A stretch of DNA of 64,000 bases, from the NCBI GenBank assembly GCA_016124455.1, contig WGNQ01000013.1:21906-85905 (forward strand), given 5' to 3'. Below the pieces are notes generated by a model. The model was given only the letters and a program-made list of their open reading frames with translations. It had not been told where the DNA came from and searched no databases. The position numbers and the translations under genes are program-made. This DNA comes from Sideroxydans sp. Its GTDB lineage: Bacteria > Pseudomonadota > Gammaproteobacteria > Burkholderiales > Gallionellaceae. This document shows, in pieces, positions 26,241 through 35,669 of the stretch. The number at the start of each line of letters is the position of its first letter. Position 1 is the stretch's first letter.

Positions 26241-27173
26241 TTAGGAATTACTGCCCGGTTTTCTGAAAATAGCAAGATATGCATTTCCAGAGCCGTCAGT
26301 CCGCTCAATAATACGAACGAAACTGTAAACAATGAAATTGATGGTGCTTCTATTCAACAGCCAAACAAGAAAACGGTTAGGGTTTTTAGAGAAAAAATTG
26401 TTAAGCGAGTGGAGCCACCAACCACGTGAATTAAATTCCGAACTTACACTATCAGTTGTGGTGACAAGGACTTTCTGGAGCCCTGCCTGCACGAGTTGTT
26501 GCCCTAACAAGTTAGCCGGCAAGAACATGGTATGTCGTGGTGCATCGACATGTTTCCAATATTTTTTGAATATTTTGAATTGAAATGACCCGGGATTAGG
26601 AACTGCTATTATGACTACTCCATTAGGCGCCAACATATCTGGTAATGCGCTTAATACGCTCCAAGGAGATTCCAAATGTTCTAATACATGCCACATGACA
26701 ATCGCATCATATCGTTCCTCAATCTGCTTGAGAGTTTCGACAATAGTCGAACTGTTGATTGAATTTCTAACCTTGATGGTTTCCGCAAGAAATTTACTGC
26801 ACTTCGAATCCATTTCAATGGTATCGACAATATAACCTTCCTTTTTGGCCAAGTAAGCAAAGGTTCCATTGCCGGGCCCAATTTCCAATAATTTATCTCC
26901 TTGGATATTGTCCCTGACAGTTTTCAGCTTACTCAAGTCATAGTCAGTTACGTTGCTTTCTATATCACCCGTTGTTTGGTAGGCGGAATATGCCTGACCA
27001 TAGTAATCATGGATATTCTCAGGGATCGGATCCAAAAAAATTAGCCCGCATCCATGACACTGGTAATAGTCAAAAATCTCATCCGACATATTTTGGTTGA
27101 TGTCCGAGACTGAAAACAGCAATGTCGCAGATTCTGCACAGTAAGGGCAGTGTGTTTTTGCAGGTAAGCTCAT
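26241..27173 (-). CDS. Class I SAM methyltransferase with zinc-ribbon N-terminus
   Basis: This 310-residue protein has two Cys pairs at the N-terminus ('CPYCAES' and 'CHGCGLIF'), then 'LLEIGPGNGTFAYLAKKEG' (SAM motif I) and 'YDAIVMWHVLEHL'. The domain pair is common in glycan-locus methyltransferases that act on O-antigen chains or sugars. The coding sequence is clearly more AT-rich than the genes on either side, suggesting separate acquisition. Its ATG overlaps the upstream reductase stop as ATGA. Confidence 0.87.
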   Translation of the reverse strand: MSLPAKTHCPYCAESATLLFSVSDINQNMSDEIFDYYQCHGCGLIFLDPIPENIHDYYGQAYSAYQTTGDIESNVTDYDLSKLKTVRDNIQGDKLLEIGPGNGTFAYLAKKEGYIVDTIEMDSKCSKFLAETIKVRNSINSSTIVETLKQIEERYDAIVMWHVLEHLESPWSVLSALPDMLAPNGVVIIAVPNPGSFQFKIFKKYWKHVDAPRHTMFLPANLLGQQLVQAGLQKVLVTTTDSVSSEFNSRGWWLHSLNNFFSKNPNRFLVWLLNRSTINFIVYSFVRIIERTDGSGNAYLAIFRKPGSNS

Positions 27174-28039
27174 AAAGAAAATCCGTATTTTTCGTCAATA
27201 TAGCGCTTTAGGGCATCACGCCAATGCGGCAAGGTGATTCCCAACGATTTTGCCTTAGTGTTGGCCAGCGCCGAATAGAGAGGGCGGCACATCTCTCCGC
27301 TCATCCCGCCGCGATCCACCGGAACCACTTGCGTGCCGAGCCCAGCCAGTTCGTAAATGGCTTTGGTGAATTCGAACCAAGTGCACTCGCCTTCATTTGT
27401 CAAATGATATATCCCGGGAACAAATTGCGGATGCTCTATCAGTTTCAGAACTGCCTGTGCGAGATCCCCGGTATAGGTCGGGGCGACGACCTGGTCACAT
27501 CCCATTTCCAGTTCGCTGACCGCCTGTGCGTCGGCAATGCGCTTGTCCACGAAATTTCCGCCCTTGGAAATTGCGCCGCTCGGCCCATAAAGACCGCAGG
27601 TTCGTATGACCACGGCATGCCGGGGAGCGGTGGCCAGCGCCGCCAGCTCTCCTGCAAGCCTCGAAATGCCGTACATCTGCAGGGGCTCTGGGCAGTCGTC
27701 CTCCCGATAAGGTGTTCGTTTCTTCCCCCCGAACACATAATCGGTGCTGAACGTGACCAACTGCACATCCATTCTGGCGCAGATCACCGCGAGGTCCCTG
27801 ACGGCCTGACAGTTCACAGCAAATGCGCGTAGCGGCTCCACTTCGCACTGCGGCACATTGTGGAAAGCAGCCGTGTTGATGACGACATCCGGGCAAAATT
27901 CGGCGATTGCGCGCTCACAGGATTCTTTCGATTCGATGTCCAGTTCAGGTCGGCCCGGTGCATAAATCTGATGTGATGTCTCCAGGGACAGGAGGCTACC
28001 CCCCAGCTGTCCGGTTTTGCCTATCAGCAGTATTTTCAT
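27170..28039 (-). CDS. RmlD-like NDP-4-keto-deoxysugar reductase
   Basis: This 289-residue SDR follows the dTDP-4-dehydrorhamnose reductase pattern: 'MKILLIGKTGQLGGSLL', 'VINTAAFHNVPQCE' and 'FSTDYVFGGKK', with 'YGISRLAGEL' at the catalytic YxxxK position, where the Lys is replaced by Arg. In this cassette (rfbF, rfbG, C-methyltransferase, epimerase, reductase) it would reduce the C4 keto group of a CDP-linked, C-methylated 6-deoxyhexose. A second, canonical rfbD lies at 54.5 kb. Overlaps neighbours by 4 bases on both sides. Confidence 0.82.
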   Translation of the reverse strand: MKILLIGKTGQLGGSLLSLETSHQIYAPGRPELDIESKESCERAIAEFCPDVVINTAAFHNVPQCEVEPLRAFAVNCQAVRDLAVICARMDVQLVTFSTDYVFGGKKRTPYREDDCPEPLQMYGISRLAGELAALATAPRHAVVIRTCGLYGPSGAISKGGNFVDKRIADAQAVSELEMGCDQVVAPTYTGDLAQAVLKLIEHPQFVPGIYHLTNEGECTWFEFTKAIYELAGLGTQVVPVDRGGMSGEMCRPLYSALANTKAKSLGITLPHWRDALKRYIDEKYGFSL

Positions 28040-28575
28040 GGCGCGGTCTCGGTGAAGTCGGGATAACCGGCATCCCGCTCCGAGATAACAACCGCTTTTT
28101 CTGGCCAGTCTATGGAGAATGCGGGGTCATTCCATCTGACCCCCGCGGCACATTCAGGGTGGAAGAACTCGGACATCTGGTAGAGCACCTCGGCATCATC
28201 CGTGAGTGTCAGGAAACCGTGCGCAAATCCCCGGGGAATGTAGAGTGCACGCCTGTTTTCTGCCGAAAGCTCGGCTCCGAACCATTTTCGGAAGGTGCCG
28301 GAATCGGGGCGAAGGTCGATCATGACGTCATACACCTTCCCCTGGGTGCAGCGCACAACTTTTGTTTCTTCATATGGCATTTTCTGAAAATGCATGCCCC
28401 TGAGCGTTCCTTTTTTCCTGTTGAAGGAGATGTTGCACTGGACAAGTGACGGGTCTAGTCCGTGCGCGGCAAATTCCTCCCTGCAGAAAGTCCTGGCGAA
28501 GAATCCCCTGTCGTCCGAAATCGGTTCGGGCTCGATCAGAAATGCACCGGCAAGCGGGAGTGGAACGAACCGCAT
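28036..28575 (-). CDS. RmlC-like deoxysugar 3,5-epimerase
   Basis: The 179-residue cupin has the RmlC features 'FFARTFCREEFAAHG', 'QCNISFNRKKGTLRGMHF' with the catalytic His, 'YDVMIDLRPDSGTF' and 'YIPRGFAHGFLTL'. RmlC enzymes epimerise C3 and C5 of 4-keto-6-deoxyhexoses. In this cassette the likely substrate is CDP-linked, not dTDP-linked, because the adjoining genes are rfbF and rfbG. It begins 1 base after the C-methyltransferase stop. Confidence 0.88.
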   Translation of the reverse strand: MRFVPLPLAGAFLIEPEPISDDRGFFARTFCREEFAAHGLDPSLVQCNISFNRKKGTLRGMHFQKMPYEETKVVRCTQGKVYDVMIDLRPDSGTFRKWFGAELSAENRRALYIPRGFAHGFLTLTDDAEVLYQMSEFFHPECAAGVRWNDPAFSIDWPEKAVVISERDAGYPDFTETAP

Positions 28576-28576
28576 G

Positions 28577-29800
28577 TCAGAGTTCCCGGGTTTCGGGTAT
28601 GGCTACCGCGAACTTGCCGCCCCAATCGCGGACATGGGCCAGTTGCTGCATCACCTCTGTTTTGATGTTCCAGGGCAGAATCAGCACGATGTCGGGCTTG
28701 CGTTCGCGCATGACGTCAGGATGCAGGATCGGGACATGGGTGCCGGGCAGGTATTTCCCTTGCTTGGAAGGCGCTGCGTCACACACCCAAGGTAGCAAGT
28801 CGGGTTTGATCCCTGCAAAATTGAGCAGGGTGCAGCCCTTCGCTGCCGCACCGTAGCCAGCCACTTTCCTGCCTGCCCGTTTCTGTTCGATCAAAAACAG
28901 CAATAGGTCGTCCTTTACCTTTTCGGCGCGGGCCTGAAACTGACGATAGATTTCCAGGCTTCGCATCCCCCTGCGAAATTCTTCTGCAAGCAGGGTGTCA
29001 ACCGCGGAAACTGTCGCGCGAACGTCATCGGCATGGCAGCCGTAGATCCGCAGACTGCCGCCATGGGTACTCAGCTCCTCCACGTCGCAAACCCGCAAAC
29101 CAGCCTTTTCAAAGACCCGGCTCACCGAATAAAGCGACAGATAGGAGAAGTGCTCATGGTAGACGGTATCGAACTGAGTATGTTCCAGCAGGCGCATCAG
29201 ATGGGGAAATTCCAGCGTGACAGTGCCGCCGGGCTTGAGCGCGGCTTTGAGCCCCGCAGTGAAATCGTTGATATCCGGAACATGTGCGTACACATTGTTG
29301 CCAAGGATGAGATCGGCCTGTCTGCCTTGGGACGCAAGTTGCCGCGCCAGAGACTGCCCGAAGAACTCGCGGAGCACGGGGATACCTAATTTTTCTGCCG
29401 CATCTGCGGTGCTGGCGGTGGGTTCGATTCCCAGGCAGGGAATGCCCGACACGACGAAATTCTTCAGCAGATAACCATCGTTGGCAGCAACTTCGATCAC
29501 GAGGCTGTCTTGGTTCAATCCGAGTCGTTCGGTGATCATGTCGGTGTAATTTCCGGCATGCGCGAGCCAGCTCGACGAGGTCGAAGAAAAATAGGCGTAG
29601 TCCGCGCTGAATAGCTCGTCGGCCTGGGCATAATCCTCGGTCTGCACCAGCCAGCAATATTCGCAAACGTACAGCTTGAGCGGGTAATAGCGTTCCGGCT
29701 TATTGAGGTCGACCTCGCTCAGATAGGCGTTGGACGGGGGGGCGAATCCCAGATCCAGAAAAACATGCTCGAGAGGATGATGGCAGTGACGGCAGTTCAT
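28577..29800 (-). CDS. NDP-sugar C-methyltransferase (TylC3/NovU family)
   Basis: This 407-residue protein has a Cys4 zinc site at the start ('MNCRHCHHPLEH' and 'CEYCWLVQ'), a SAM domain with 'VIEVAANDGYLLKNF', and a C-terminal domain with 'VAGYGAAAKGCTLLNF' and 'PWNIKTEV'. This three-domain layout is that of 3-C-methyltransferases acting on NDP-4-keto sugars, which use a zinc-linked enolate mechanism. ATG at 29800 follows AGGAG by 11 bases; the longer frame to 30058 would run back into rfbG. It is the branch-forming step of the CDP-sugar cassette. Confidence 0.9.
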   Translation of the reverse strand: MNCRHCHHPLEHVFLDLGFAPPSNAYLSEVDLNKPERYYPLKLYVCEYCWLVQTEDYAQADELFSADYAYFSSTSSSWLAHAGNYTDMITERLGLNQDSLVIEVAANDGYLLKNFVVSGIPCLGIEPTASTADAAEKLGIPVLREFFGQSLARQLASQGRQADLILGNNVYAHVPDINDFTAGLKAALKPGGTVTLEFPHLMRLLEHTQFDTVYHEHFSYLSLYSVSRVFEKAGLRVCDVEELSTHGGSLRIYGCHADDVRATVSAVDTLLAEEFRRGMRSLEIYRQFQARAEKVKDDLLLFLIEQKRAGRKVAGYGAAAKGCTLLNFAGIKPDLLPWVCDAAPSKQGKYLPGTHVPILHPDVMRERKPDIVLILPWNIKTEVMQQLAHVRDWGGKFAVAIPETREL

Positions 29801-29808
29801 AAGGATGC

Positions 29809-30858
29809 TTACTCCTGAAATTCGAGAATTTGTTCGATGGTAAATGCTCGCATGTCCTGATTGCAGAGATGCGCTTTGTGCCAAGCAATAATCTTCCGGA
29901 GCGAAGTCTCCAGATCCCATTTCGACTGCCAGTTCAGACGGCTCCTGGCTTTGGAGCAATCGAGCTTGAGATAGTGCGCTTCGTGCGGGTGATCGGTTCC
30001 GTCCAGAACCCAGCTCGCCCCGTCTCCCCATAACCCGGTGAATTGCTCCGCAATCCATTGTACCGGCCTGGCATCGTCTTCACGTGGGCCAAAGTTCCAA
30101 CCTTCGGCATGGACACTCCTTTCTTCATACAATTTCCGGGCAAGGAGCAAATAGCCGGAGAGGGGCTCCATAACATGCTGCCAGGGGCGGATCGCATGGG
30201 GATTCCTGATCAGCACCGGGCGGCGCTCTACAACCGCGCGCACCATGTCCGGAACAAGACGATCCGTGGCCCAATCGCCTCCACCAATCACATTGCCGGC
30301 CCGTCCGCTCGCTACTGCGATAGGGGAATCCCGGAAGAACGACTGCCTGTAGGCCGAAGTTACCAGTTCGGCACAACCTTTGCTGTTCGAATAAGGGTCG
30401 TAGCCGCCCATTGCCTCGTTTTCGCGATAACCCCAGATCCATTCCCTGTTTTCGTAACATTTGTCGCTGGTAACGTTTACCACGGCCCTGACACTCGGGG
30501 TATGCCGGACAGCCTCAAGCACATTTACCGCCCCCATCACGTTGGTCGAATAGGTTTCGACCGGATTCAGGTAGGAATATCTAACCAGGGATTGGGCTGC
30601 CATGTGTATCACGACTTCCGGCTGATATTCCAGCATGGCTCGCTGAAATGCACTTAGATCGCGGATGTCACCATGAAGCGAGACCATGCCTTGCGCAACC
30701 CGTGCTACATCGAACAGACTGGGGGTGCTCGGCGGAGCAAGTGCATACCCCACCACCTCGGCTCCGAGCGATTGCAGCCAGAGACAAAGCCAAGATCCCT
30801 TGAATCCGGTATGTCCGGTAACGAGAACTTTCTTATCTTTCCAGAACCCCGCGTTCAT
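29809..30858 (-). CDS. rfbG: CDP-glucose 4,6-dehydratase
   Basis: The 349-residue SDR has '[14 protein letters not shown]' (Rossmann), the catalytic '[20 protein letters not shown]' and '[14 protein letters not shown]' (YxxxK), the specific pattern of CDP-glucose 4,6-dehydratases. It forms CDP-4-keto-6-deoxyglucose. ATG at 30858 overlaps the rfbF stop as ATGA, which is preferred to 30864 or 30894. It feeds the C-methyltransferase 8 bases downstream. Confidence 0.94.
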   Translation of the reverse strand: MNAGFWKDKKVLVTGHTGFKGSWLCLWLQSLGAEVVGYALAPPSTPSLFDVARVAQGMVSLHGDIRDLSAFQRAMLEYQPEVVIHMAAQSLVRYSYLNPVETYSTNVMGAVNVLEAVRHTPSVRAVVNVTSDKCYENREWIWGYRENEAMGGYDPYSNSKGCAELVTSAYRQSFFRDSPIAVASGRAGNVIGGGDWATDRLVPDMVRAVVERRPVLIRNPHAIRPWQHVMEPLSGYLLLARKLYEERSVHAEGWNFGPREDDARPVQWIAEQFTGLWGDGASWVLDGTDHPHEAHYLKLDCSKARSRLNWQSKWDLETSLRKIIAWHKAHLCNQDMRAFTIEQILEFQE

Positions 30859-31625
30859 GACCATATCTTCCAAGGCGCCTTTTGGGTCGACCATAATTCT
30901 TCCAGATGATTTTTGTCACGCAGGGTATCCATGGGCTGCCAGAAGCCGTGATGCAGATAAGCAGATAAATTGCCTTCTTCTGCCAGATATTCCAAAGGGT
31001 CTTTTTCCCAAACTGTCGCATCCCCCTCGATATGGTCGATGACTTTCGGCGACAGTACGAAGAATCCGCCATTGATCCACCCCCCATCTCCTTGGGGTTT
31101 TTCTTCGAAGCCCTTGACTGTCCGGCCTTCCAGATGCAAAGAACCGAACCGCCCTACCGGTTGAACTGCGGTAACGGTGGCAAGCTTGCCCTGCTTCCTG
31201 TGGAAATCGACCAGGCTGGAAATATCGATATCCGAAACACCGTCTCCATAAGTGAAACAGAAATCTTCTTCCCCGAGGTATTGTTTTACCCGTTTCAGAC
31301 GCCCCCCGGTCATGGTTTGCTCTCCAGTGTCGACCAGAGTGATTTTCCAGGGTTCGGCATTGTTCTGGTGGATAGCCATGCTGTTTGCCGCCATGTCGAA
31401 AGTGACATCGGACATGTGCAAAAAATAGTTTGCGAAATATTCCTTGATGACATATCCCTTGTAGCCACAGCAGACGATAAACTCATTGATACCGTGGGAG
31501 GAGTATATTTTCATGATATGCCAGAGAATCGGCTTGCCCCCGATCTCAATCATGGGCTTGGGTTTTGCCGCGGTTTCCTCGGATATCCGCGTGCCCAATC
31601 CGCCTGCCAGAATAACTGCTTTCAT
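30855..31625 (-). CDS. rfbF: Glucose-1-phosphate cytidylyltransferase
   Basis: This 256-residue nucleotidyltransferase has the N-terminal '[18 protein letters not shown]' loop, '[20 protein letters not shown]', and the catalytic '[14 protein letters not shown]', with '[13 protein letters not shown]', diagnostic of RfbF-type enzymes. It makes CDP-glucose from CTP and glucose-1-phosphate, the entry to CDP-deoxysugars. It is the first gene of the cassette; 27 bases separate it from the flippase fusion upstream. Confidence 0.95.
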   Translation of the reverse strand: MKAVILAGGLGTRISEETAAKPKPMIEIGGKPILWHIMKIYSSHGINEFIVCCGYKGYVIKEYFANYFLHMSDVTFDMAANSMAIHQNNAEPWKITLVDTGEQTMTGGRLKRVKQYLGEEDFCFTYGDGVSDIDISSLVDFHRKQGKLATVTAVQPVGRFGSLHLEGRTVKGFEEKPQGDGGWINGGFFVLSPKVIDHIEGDATVWEKDPLEYLAEEGNLSAYLHHGFWQPMDTLRDKNHLEELWSTQKAPWKIWS

Positions 31626-31652
31626 GAAAATACCTTTCTTATCATACTAATT

Positions 31653-34178
31653 CTACAGTAGTGCGACATGCTTTTTCAAAAATGCGCGCCCGACTCTCGA
31701 GTCCGAACCATAACTGTAGTGCCCCGGTCTCATCAATCCCTTGAATTTTGCCTGCAACGCCTCGTCAACTGGATCGTACGTCAATCGGCCTTCGACCCTG
31801 TCCAGCTGTTCGAGCGCCAAATCTCGAATATCCTCGGTCGTATTGTCTATCACGCTAATGCCCGCCTGTTCATGTTCATGAGTCAGACGCAAATCGCCAA
31901 TGGATGTCCCCAGAATTTCGGGAAACGCAAGAAGGCGCTGGTCTTTTTCGGACCAGATCAGTTTCGGTATGCCGATGTCTGCCCCCCCATATGGCAATAC
32001 CACAGAGACAGGGGATTGATTGGCCAATGCCACCGGAACGCCGAAGGCGCTGGCCACCAGGAAGGGGCCAGATGAATTGCCGAGAAAGAACCGGCATCGC
32101 GCAAAAAGAAACAGGTCCATCCAGTCCGACTTGAGAGGGCTGTGCGCATAGTCGATGGTATTCCGCATGGGCGACATTTTTTTCATTGAGGGGTCGCCTA
32201 TCCGGATGCACCACCCCCCACGGTCGACGATCGCCTTCATGGCCATCTGATAACTTTCGATGGCACTGTTCCTGTGGGAGTGGAAGTGTTCGTCATGAAC
32301 CGAATAACCGCCTTCACGGCTATGCACGCAGACAAACCATGCGCCGGGGGGCAATCCGAGCTGCAGCAGGCATTTCTCGCCGCGGGCGACATCCTCCTGT
32401 TTGAGCGACAACAACGGCGGACGGCCTCCCCATTGCCTCTGAATGCCATAGAAAGGCGCCGTTTCGTTTATCGCGGTAGTGTACTCGTATATATTCAGCC
32501 GCAATAGGCGGTGGCTGGCCAATGGATTCAGCATCTTGCAAAGCCACGGCGAGCTGATCGCCCTGATGTAACGACACCAGTATCCGAGCAGAGCTTTGTT
32601 GGCAACCTTGTCTTTCGGGGCGAGGAGAATGGCATGGTGTTGAGGGACGAGCCCGAGCTGTCTTTCCTTGATGTAACAGTCGACATCGCATGCCAAATGT
32701 CCTATCCGGTCGATATTCGTCCAGAGAAACCGGACACCTAACGATTTCAGAACAAGCACCGGAACCAGGAGAAGCACTTCCTTCAATGGCCTGGAAAGCA
32801 CTGCCAACGATCTGCCTATATGCAGCGCCTGCCCGGTCCATTCCCTGCGGCATTCCGAAAAAATGAAGGTGCCCCAACCCAGTCCAATGAGGACTGCCGC
32901 TAAATAGGCAAAGGATATGCCGGTGACGCCGAAGTACTTTGCGCAGATTATCGTCGAAATACCGACCGTACTGCCCATGACAACCGAAAGCACCAGAAAC
33001 GGTTCGCGCTTGAAGGATCGCAGATAGCTTGACTGTACCGAAGATACTTGATTGAGCGCTTCGGCGAATATGAAGATACCGATCGGCAACATGGGGAGCA
33101 ACCTCAGGCGTAGTGCCGGGCTATAATAATCAAGTATTAAAATTATTCCGAGCAATAATGCGCCGCCCAGAATGGCTATCCAGAAGGAAATCATGGCTGT
33201 TTTGCGTACAATCTGATCGAGTGCCTGAAACTTCTTTTGAGACACTAGCGCGCCAAACTCGGGAACTTTTACCTGCAGCCAGGTGCCTGCCAGACCGGAC
33301 ACACCGCTGATAAGTGCCCAGGTCATTCCGAATTGACCGGCAACGACGGGGCCCTGGAAATGGAACAGAGCTGGCGTAAACAGGGAAAACATGAAATAAC
33401 CGCTTATCCAGCTAAGCGCAATTCGCCACTGCAGTGGCAGAATGTCGTGCTTCCAGTCGACCGATTCGGATTTCTCGGCATAACGCAGGGATGCGAGAAA
33501 ATGACGATATTTGCGCCACAGAAATCCAAGTGCCCAACACGTGCCTATGGCAGAAGCTATCAAGCCTGTCCATAGTTGAGCTCCCATGAGCAATGCGACC
33601 CACACGGCCGGATATCTCAGGGACATTTCCACAAAGCGGTAGAAGTAAATGCGTTCGACTTGCTCACAGCCCTGCAGAATTGCCCAGGCCGGCACAAACG
33701 CAAGATTCAGGCCGGTGAGAATACACAACCCGATCCATGGGCCTTGCCAGTGTATCTGGGGGCCGAGCGATGATTTTGTCGACAGGAAAAAATAGCCGCC
33801 GACAGCAAGCAGTATAGTGAAAAATACTGCGGCCGCAACGAACCAGCGAAAACCGAGAGCAGCAAGGCTGGACAGCCTCGATAACGCAACGGGATCTCCT
33901 TCAATGCGTCCACGTTCGTTCAGGGACAGTTTGGCCCATTCGTGACTGGCAAACGTTGTGATCACACCCGACAGGCCAAGTTCGACGAAGACTTGAAGGG
34001 CCAGCAGGCTGAAAAAAGTGTAGTGATAGCCTTGCAGTTCCGGAGAGAATTTTTTGGCAATCAGGATGGCCGTGATGGGGCCGGAGAGTCCTGCCAGTAT
34101 TTTTCCGGACAAGCCCCATACGACTGCGCGATTGAGGTGAGCTACGCGGACAAGCCAGTTCAGGGCAGCGGCGCTCAT
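31653..34178 (-). CDS. Wzx-like flippase fused to TIGR04372-like glycosyltransferase
   Basis: One uninterrupted 841-codon frame joins two proteins. Residues about 1-465 are a polytopic flippase-like domain with 12 or more membrane helices and an N-terminus ('SGPITAILIAKKFSPELQGYH') typical of Wzx/MATE-like O-unit translocases. From about 485 the sequence becomes soluble and resembles the TIGR04372 putative glycosyltransferases: 'RIGHLACDVDCYIKE', 'FYGIQRQWGG', 'FVCVHSREGGY', 'FFLGNSSGPF', and the ending 'YGSDSRVGRAFLKKH'. The two activities would put the last sugar addition and flipping on one chain. No internal start is needed, but independent re-initiation near residue 480 cannot be excluded. 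Confidence 0.82.
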   Translation of the reverse strand: MSAAALNWLVRVAHLNRAVVWGLSGKILAGLSGPITAILIAKKFSPELQGYHYTFFSLLALQVFVELGLSGVITTFASHEWAKLSLNERGRIEGDPVALSRLSSLAALGFRWFVAAAVFFTILLAVGGYFFLSTKSSLGPQIHWQGPWIGLCILTGLNLAFVPAWAILQGCEQVERIYFYRFVEMSLRYPAVWVALLMGAQLWTGLIASAIGTCWALGFLWRKYRHFLASLRYAEKSESVDWKHDILPLQWRIALSWISGYFMFSLFTPALFHFQGPVVAGQFGMTWALISGVSGLAGTWLQVKVPEFGALVSQKKFQALDQIVRKTAMISFWIAILGGALLLGIILILDYYSPALRLRLLPMLPIGIFIFAEALNQVSSVQSSYLRSFKREPFLVLSVVMGSTVGISTIICAKYFGVTGISFAYLAAVLIGLGWGTFIFSECRREWTGQALHIGRSLAVLSRPLKEVLLLVPVLVLKSLGVRFLWTNIDRIGHLACDVDCYIKERQLGLVPQHHAILLAPKDKVANKALLGYWCRYIRAISSPWLCKMLNPLASHRLLRLNIYEYTTAINETAPFYGIQRQWGGRPPLLSLKQEDVARGEKCLLQLGLPPGAWFVCVHSREGGYSVHDEHFHSHRNSAIESYQMAMKAIVDRGGWCIRIGDPSMKKMSPMRNTIDYAHSPLKSDWMDLFLFARCRFFLGNSSGPFLVASAFGVPVALANQSPVSVVLPYGGADIGIPKLIWSEKDQRLLAFPEILGTSIGDLRLTHEHEQAGISVIDNTTEDIRDLALEQLDRVEGRLTYDPVDEALQAKFKGLMRPGHYSYGSDSRVGRAFLKKHVALL

Positions 34179-34554
34179 AGAACTGAGATTCTTTCTGTTG
34201 AACTATATGCTACCAATTTTTTATATTGTAGCGCGTTGAAACTGTCTTTCAGGAACCACACCTGCGTTTTTCGGCCAAGGACTGGGTGCAGCCGTTTCAG
34301 ATCATGGAACATTTCGATATGCTTAAAGTTGGCTAGATTCGTCTCTTCAGAGCAGGTGACCTAACGAAATTCATGTGCCCGCCCATCCTCTGCGAATTTT
34401 TCTGGAAAGTGGCGCTGGTGAATTCGCTGCCCGGATCCGAATGTTCAATTCATTTGTCGGGCGCATTGTACTCTAACAATCAGGACTTATGAAATCAGGG
34501 ATTCTCGTGTTGAATTCCGCTGGGCCAGGCATGGCCGGGGTTTGCCGAGAACTG
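34179..34554. other. Intergenic region upstream of the flippase fusion
   Basis: No gene is supported here. The part nearest the fusion gene is AT-rich (34200-34235) and holds several weak -10-like sequences on the minus strand, none with a convincing -35. The short open frames that cross it on the plus strand have no family features. It adjoins the decayed glycosyltransferase copy at 34555. Confidence 0.5.
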
Positions 34555-34833
34555 GGATTAAAGAAGTGCGGCATGCTTTTTCCAGAAATGCACGCCCGGC
34601 AATTGGAGCCTTGCCTGCCGTGGCGCAGCTTCATCAGCGCACATGAAGTGCGCCTGCAATCCGGCGGGGGTTATTAGGTCACTTTTCCTCAGCCCTCTTC
34701 AGCCGTTCAAGCGCCAAATCGCGGGTGAAAAAGCGCACCTCAATGATCCGGGCGGAGGGATCAACAAATTCCGGAGGTTCAGAATGGCATGCTCATGGTT
34801 GGCCTGCTCCATTCTCGGCGATATTGCGCAATG
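34555..34833 (-). pseudogene. Decayed C-terminus of a TIGR04372-like glycosyltransferase
   Basis: On the minus strand, pieces of the C-terminus of the fusion protein's glycosyltransferase domain recur in the same order but in different frames with stops between them: 'NHEHA' (34786-34800) versus 'THEHEQA', 'RDLALERL' (34700-34723) versus 'RDLALEQL', and 'GRAFLEKA' (about 34575-34598) versus 'GRAFLKKH'. At the DNA level, the stretch around 34565-34605 also resembles 31663-31700. No intact frame covers it. It looks like the remnant of a paralogous gene that abutted the nucleotidyltransferase gene. Confidence 0.7.
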
Positions 34834-35667
34834 TTAGCTCCCTTGCTCGCTATGAAGGGTTGGCGACAGCATGGGGCTGACCAGCAACCGTTCGATTACC
34901 GAGGGCAGGTCCCCCTCACGGGATTTTAGAATGTGAAGCCATGCTTTCCTGTTTTGCTCGAGGGATGGCATAACTGGAAAATCCCGGTTTGCTTCGGCCC
35001 AGCTTGCAACCGTCCCAATGTCCCGGTGATAGGATAAATTCGGGAAAGTGGAAATGCGCCCCATCATGAACGGGATTACTTCGGTGCTGAAATCGATCTC
35101 TTCCTTGCCAAGCGCTGCCATGAAATCCACGACTGAAGGTTCCAGTATGTAAACCGCAGCATTGGCAAGATTGCCCGGCGGCGAAGGAACCTTCTCGTGA
35201 AATGCCTGCACGATGCCTTGCGCATTGAGTTCCACAATACCGCACGAGCGAGGATCCGGGGTTTCAAAAACCATCATGGTCAGTTCCGTGCCCCTGGGTC
35301 GCGATGCGTGGCACTTGACGAAATCAGGTACATCAAAGAGGGTAAGGTTGTCTGCATGCGCGACAATGAAAGCCTTGTTCTCGAAGAAGGCGCGGTTCTT
35401 CAGTATGGTTCCCCCTGTCCCGAGCAGCCTGTCTTCATGGACGAACTGCACATGGCGCGTCCAGCTGCTTTTACTCAGGAATTCAACCACCAGTGGCGCC
35501 AGGTAATGAGTATTGATCAAGATTTGGTCGACCCCGCCTTGCACCAGGGTTTCCAGCCAGTAATCGAGCAGAGGCCGCCCATGGATAGGAACCATGCATT
35601 TCGGCAGATGATCGGTGAGTGGCCTCAGCCTTGTTCCCAGGCCGGCGGCTAGAAGGAGCGCACGCAT
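34834..35667 (-). CDS. Sugar-1-phosphate nucleotidyltransferase
   Basis: The 277-residue protein has the NTP_transferase signature 'MRALLLAAGLGTRLRPLTDH', 'PKCMVPIHGRPLLDYWLE', 'LLGTGGTILKN' and 'IVAHADNLTLFDV'. These features match the ManC/HddC-like guanylyl- or related nucleotidyltransferases that activate hexose- or heptose-1-phosphates. It lies 2 bases downstream of the domain-swapped HldE-like gene, so a shared heptose-like pathway is plausible. Base specificity cannot be read from the motifs. Confidence 0.82.
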   Translation of the reverse strand: MRALLLAAGLGTRLRPLTDHLPKCMVPIHGRPLLDYWLETLVQGGVDQILINTHYLAPLVVEFLSKSSWTRHVQFVHEDRLLGTGGTILKNRAFFENKAFIVAHADNLTLFDVPDFVKCHASRPRGTELTMMVFETPDPRSCGIVELNAQGIVQAFHEKVPSPPGNLANAAVYILEPSVVDFMAALGKEEIDFSTEVIPFMMGRISTFPNLSYHRDIGTVASWAEANRDFPVMPSLEQNRKAWLHILKSREGDLPSVIERLLVSPMLSPTLHSEQGS

Positions 35668-35669
35668 GG

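Noticed and set aside
34489..34677. 62-codon plus-strand open frame
   Set aside because: It runs opposite to the decayed transferase remnant, has no ribosome site and no recognisable motif.
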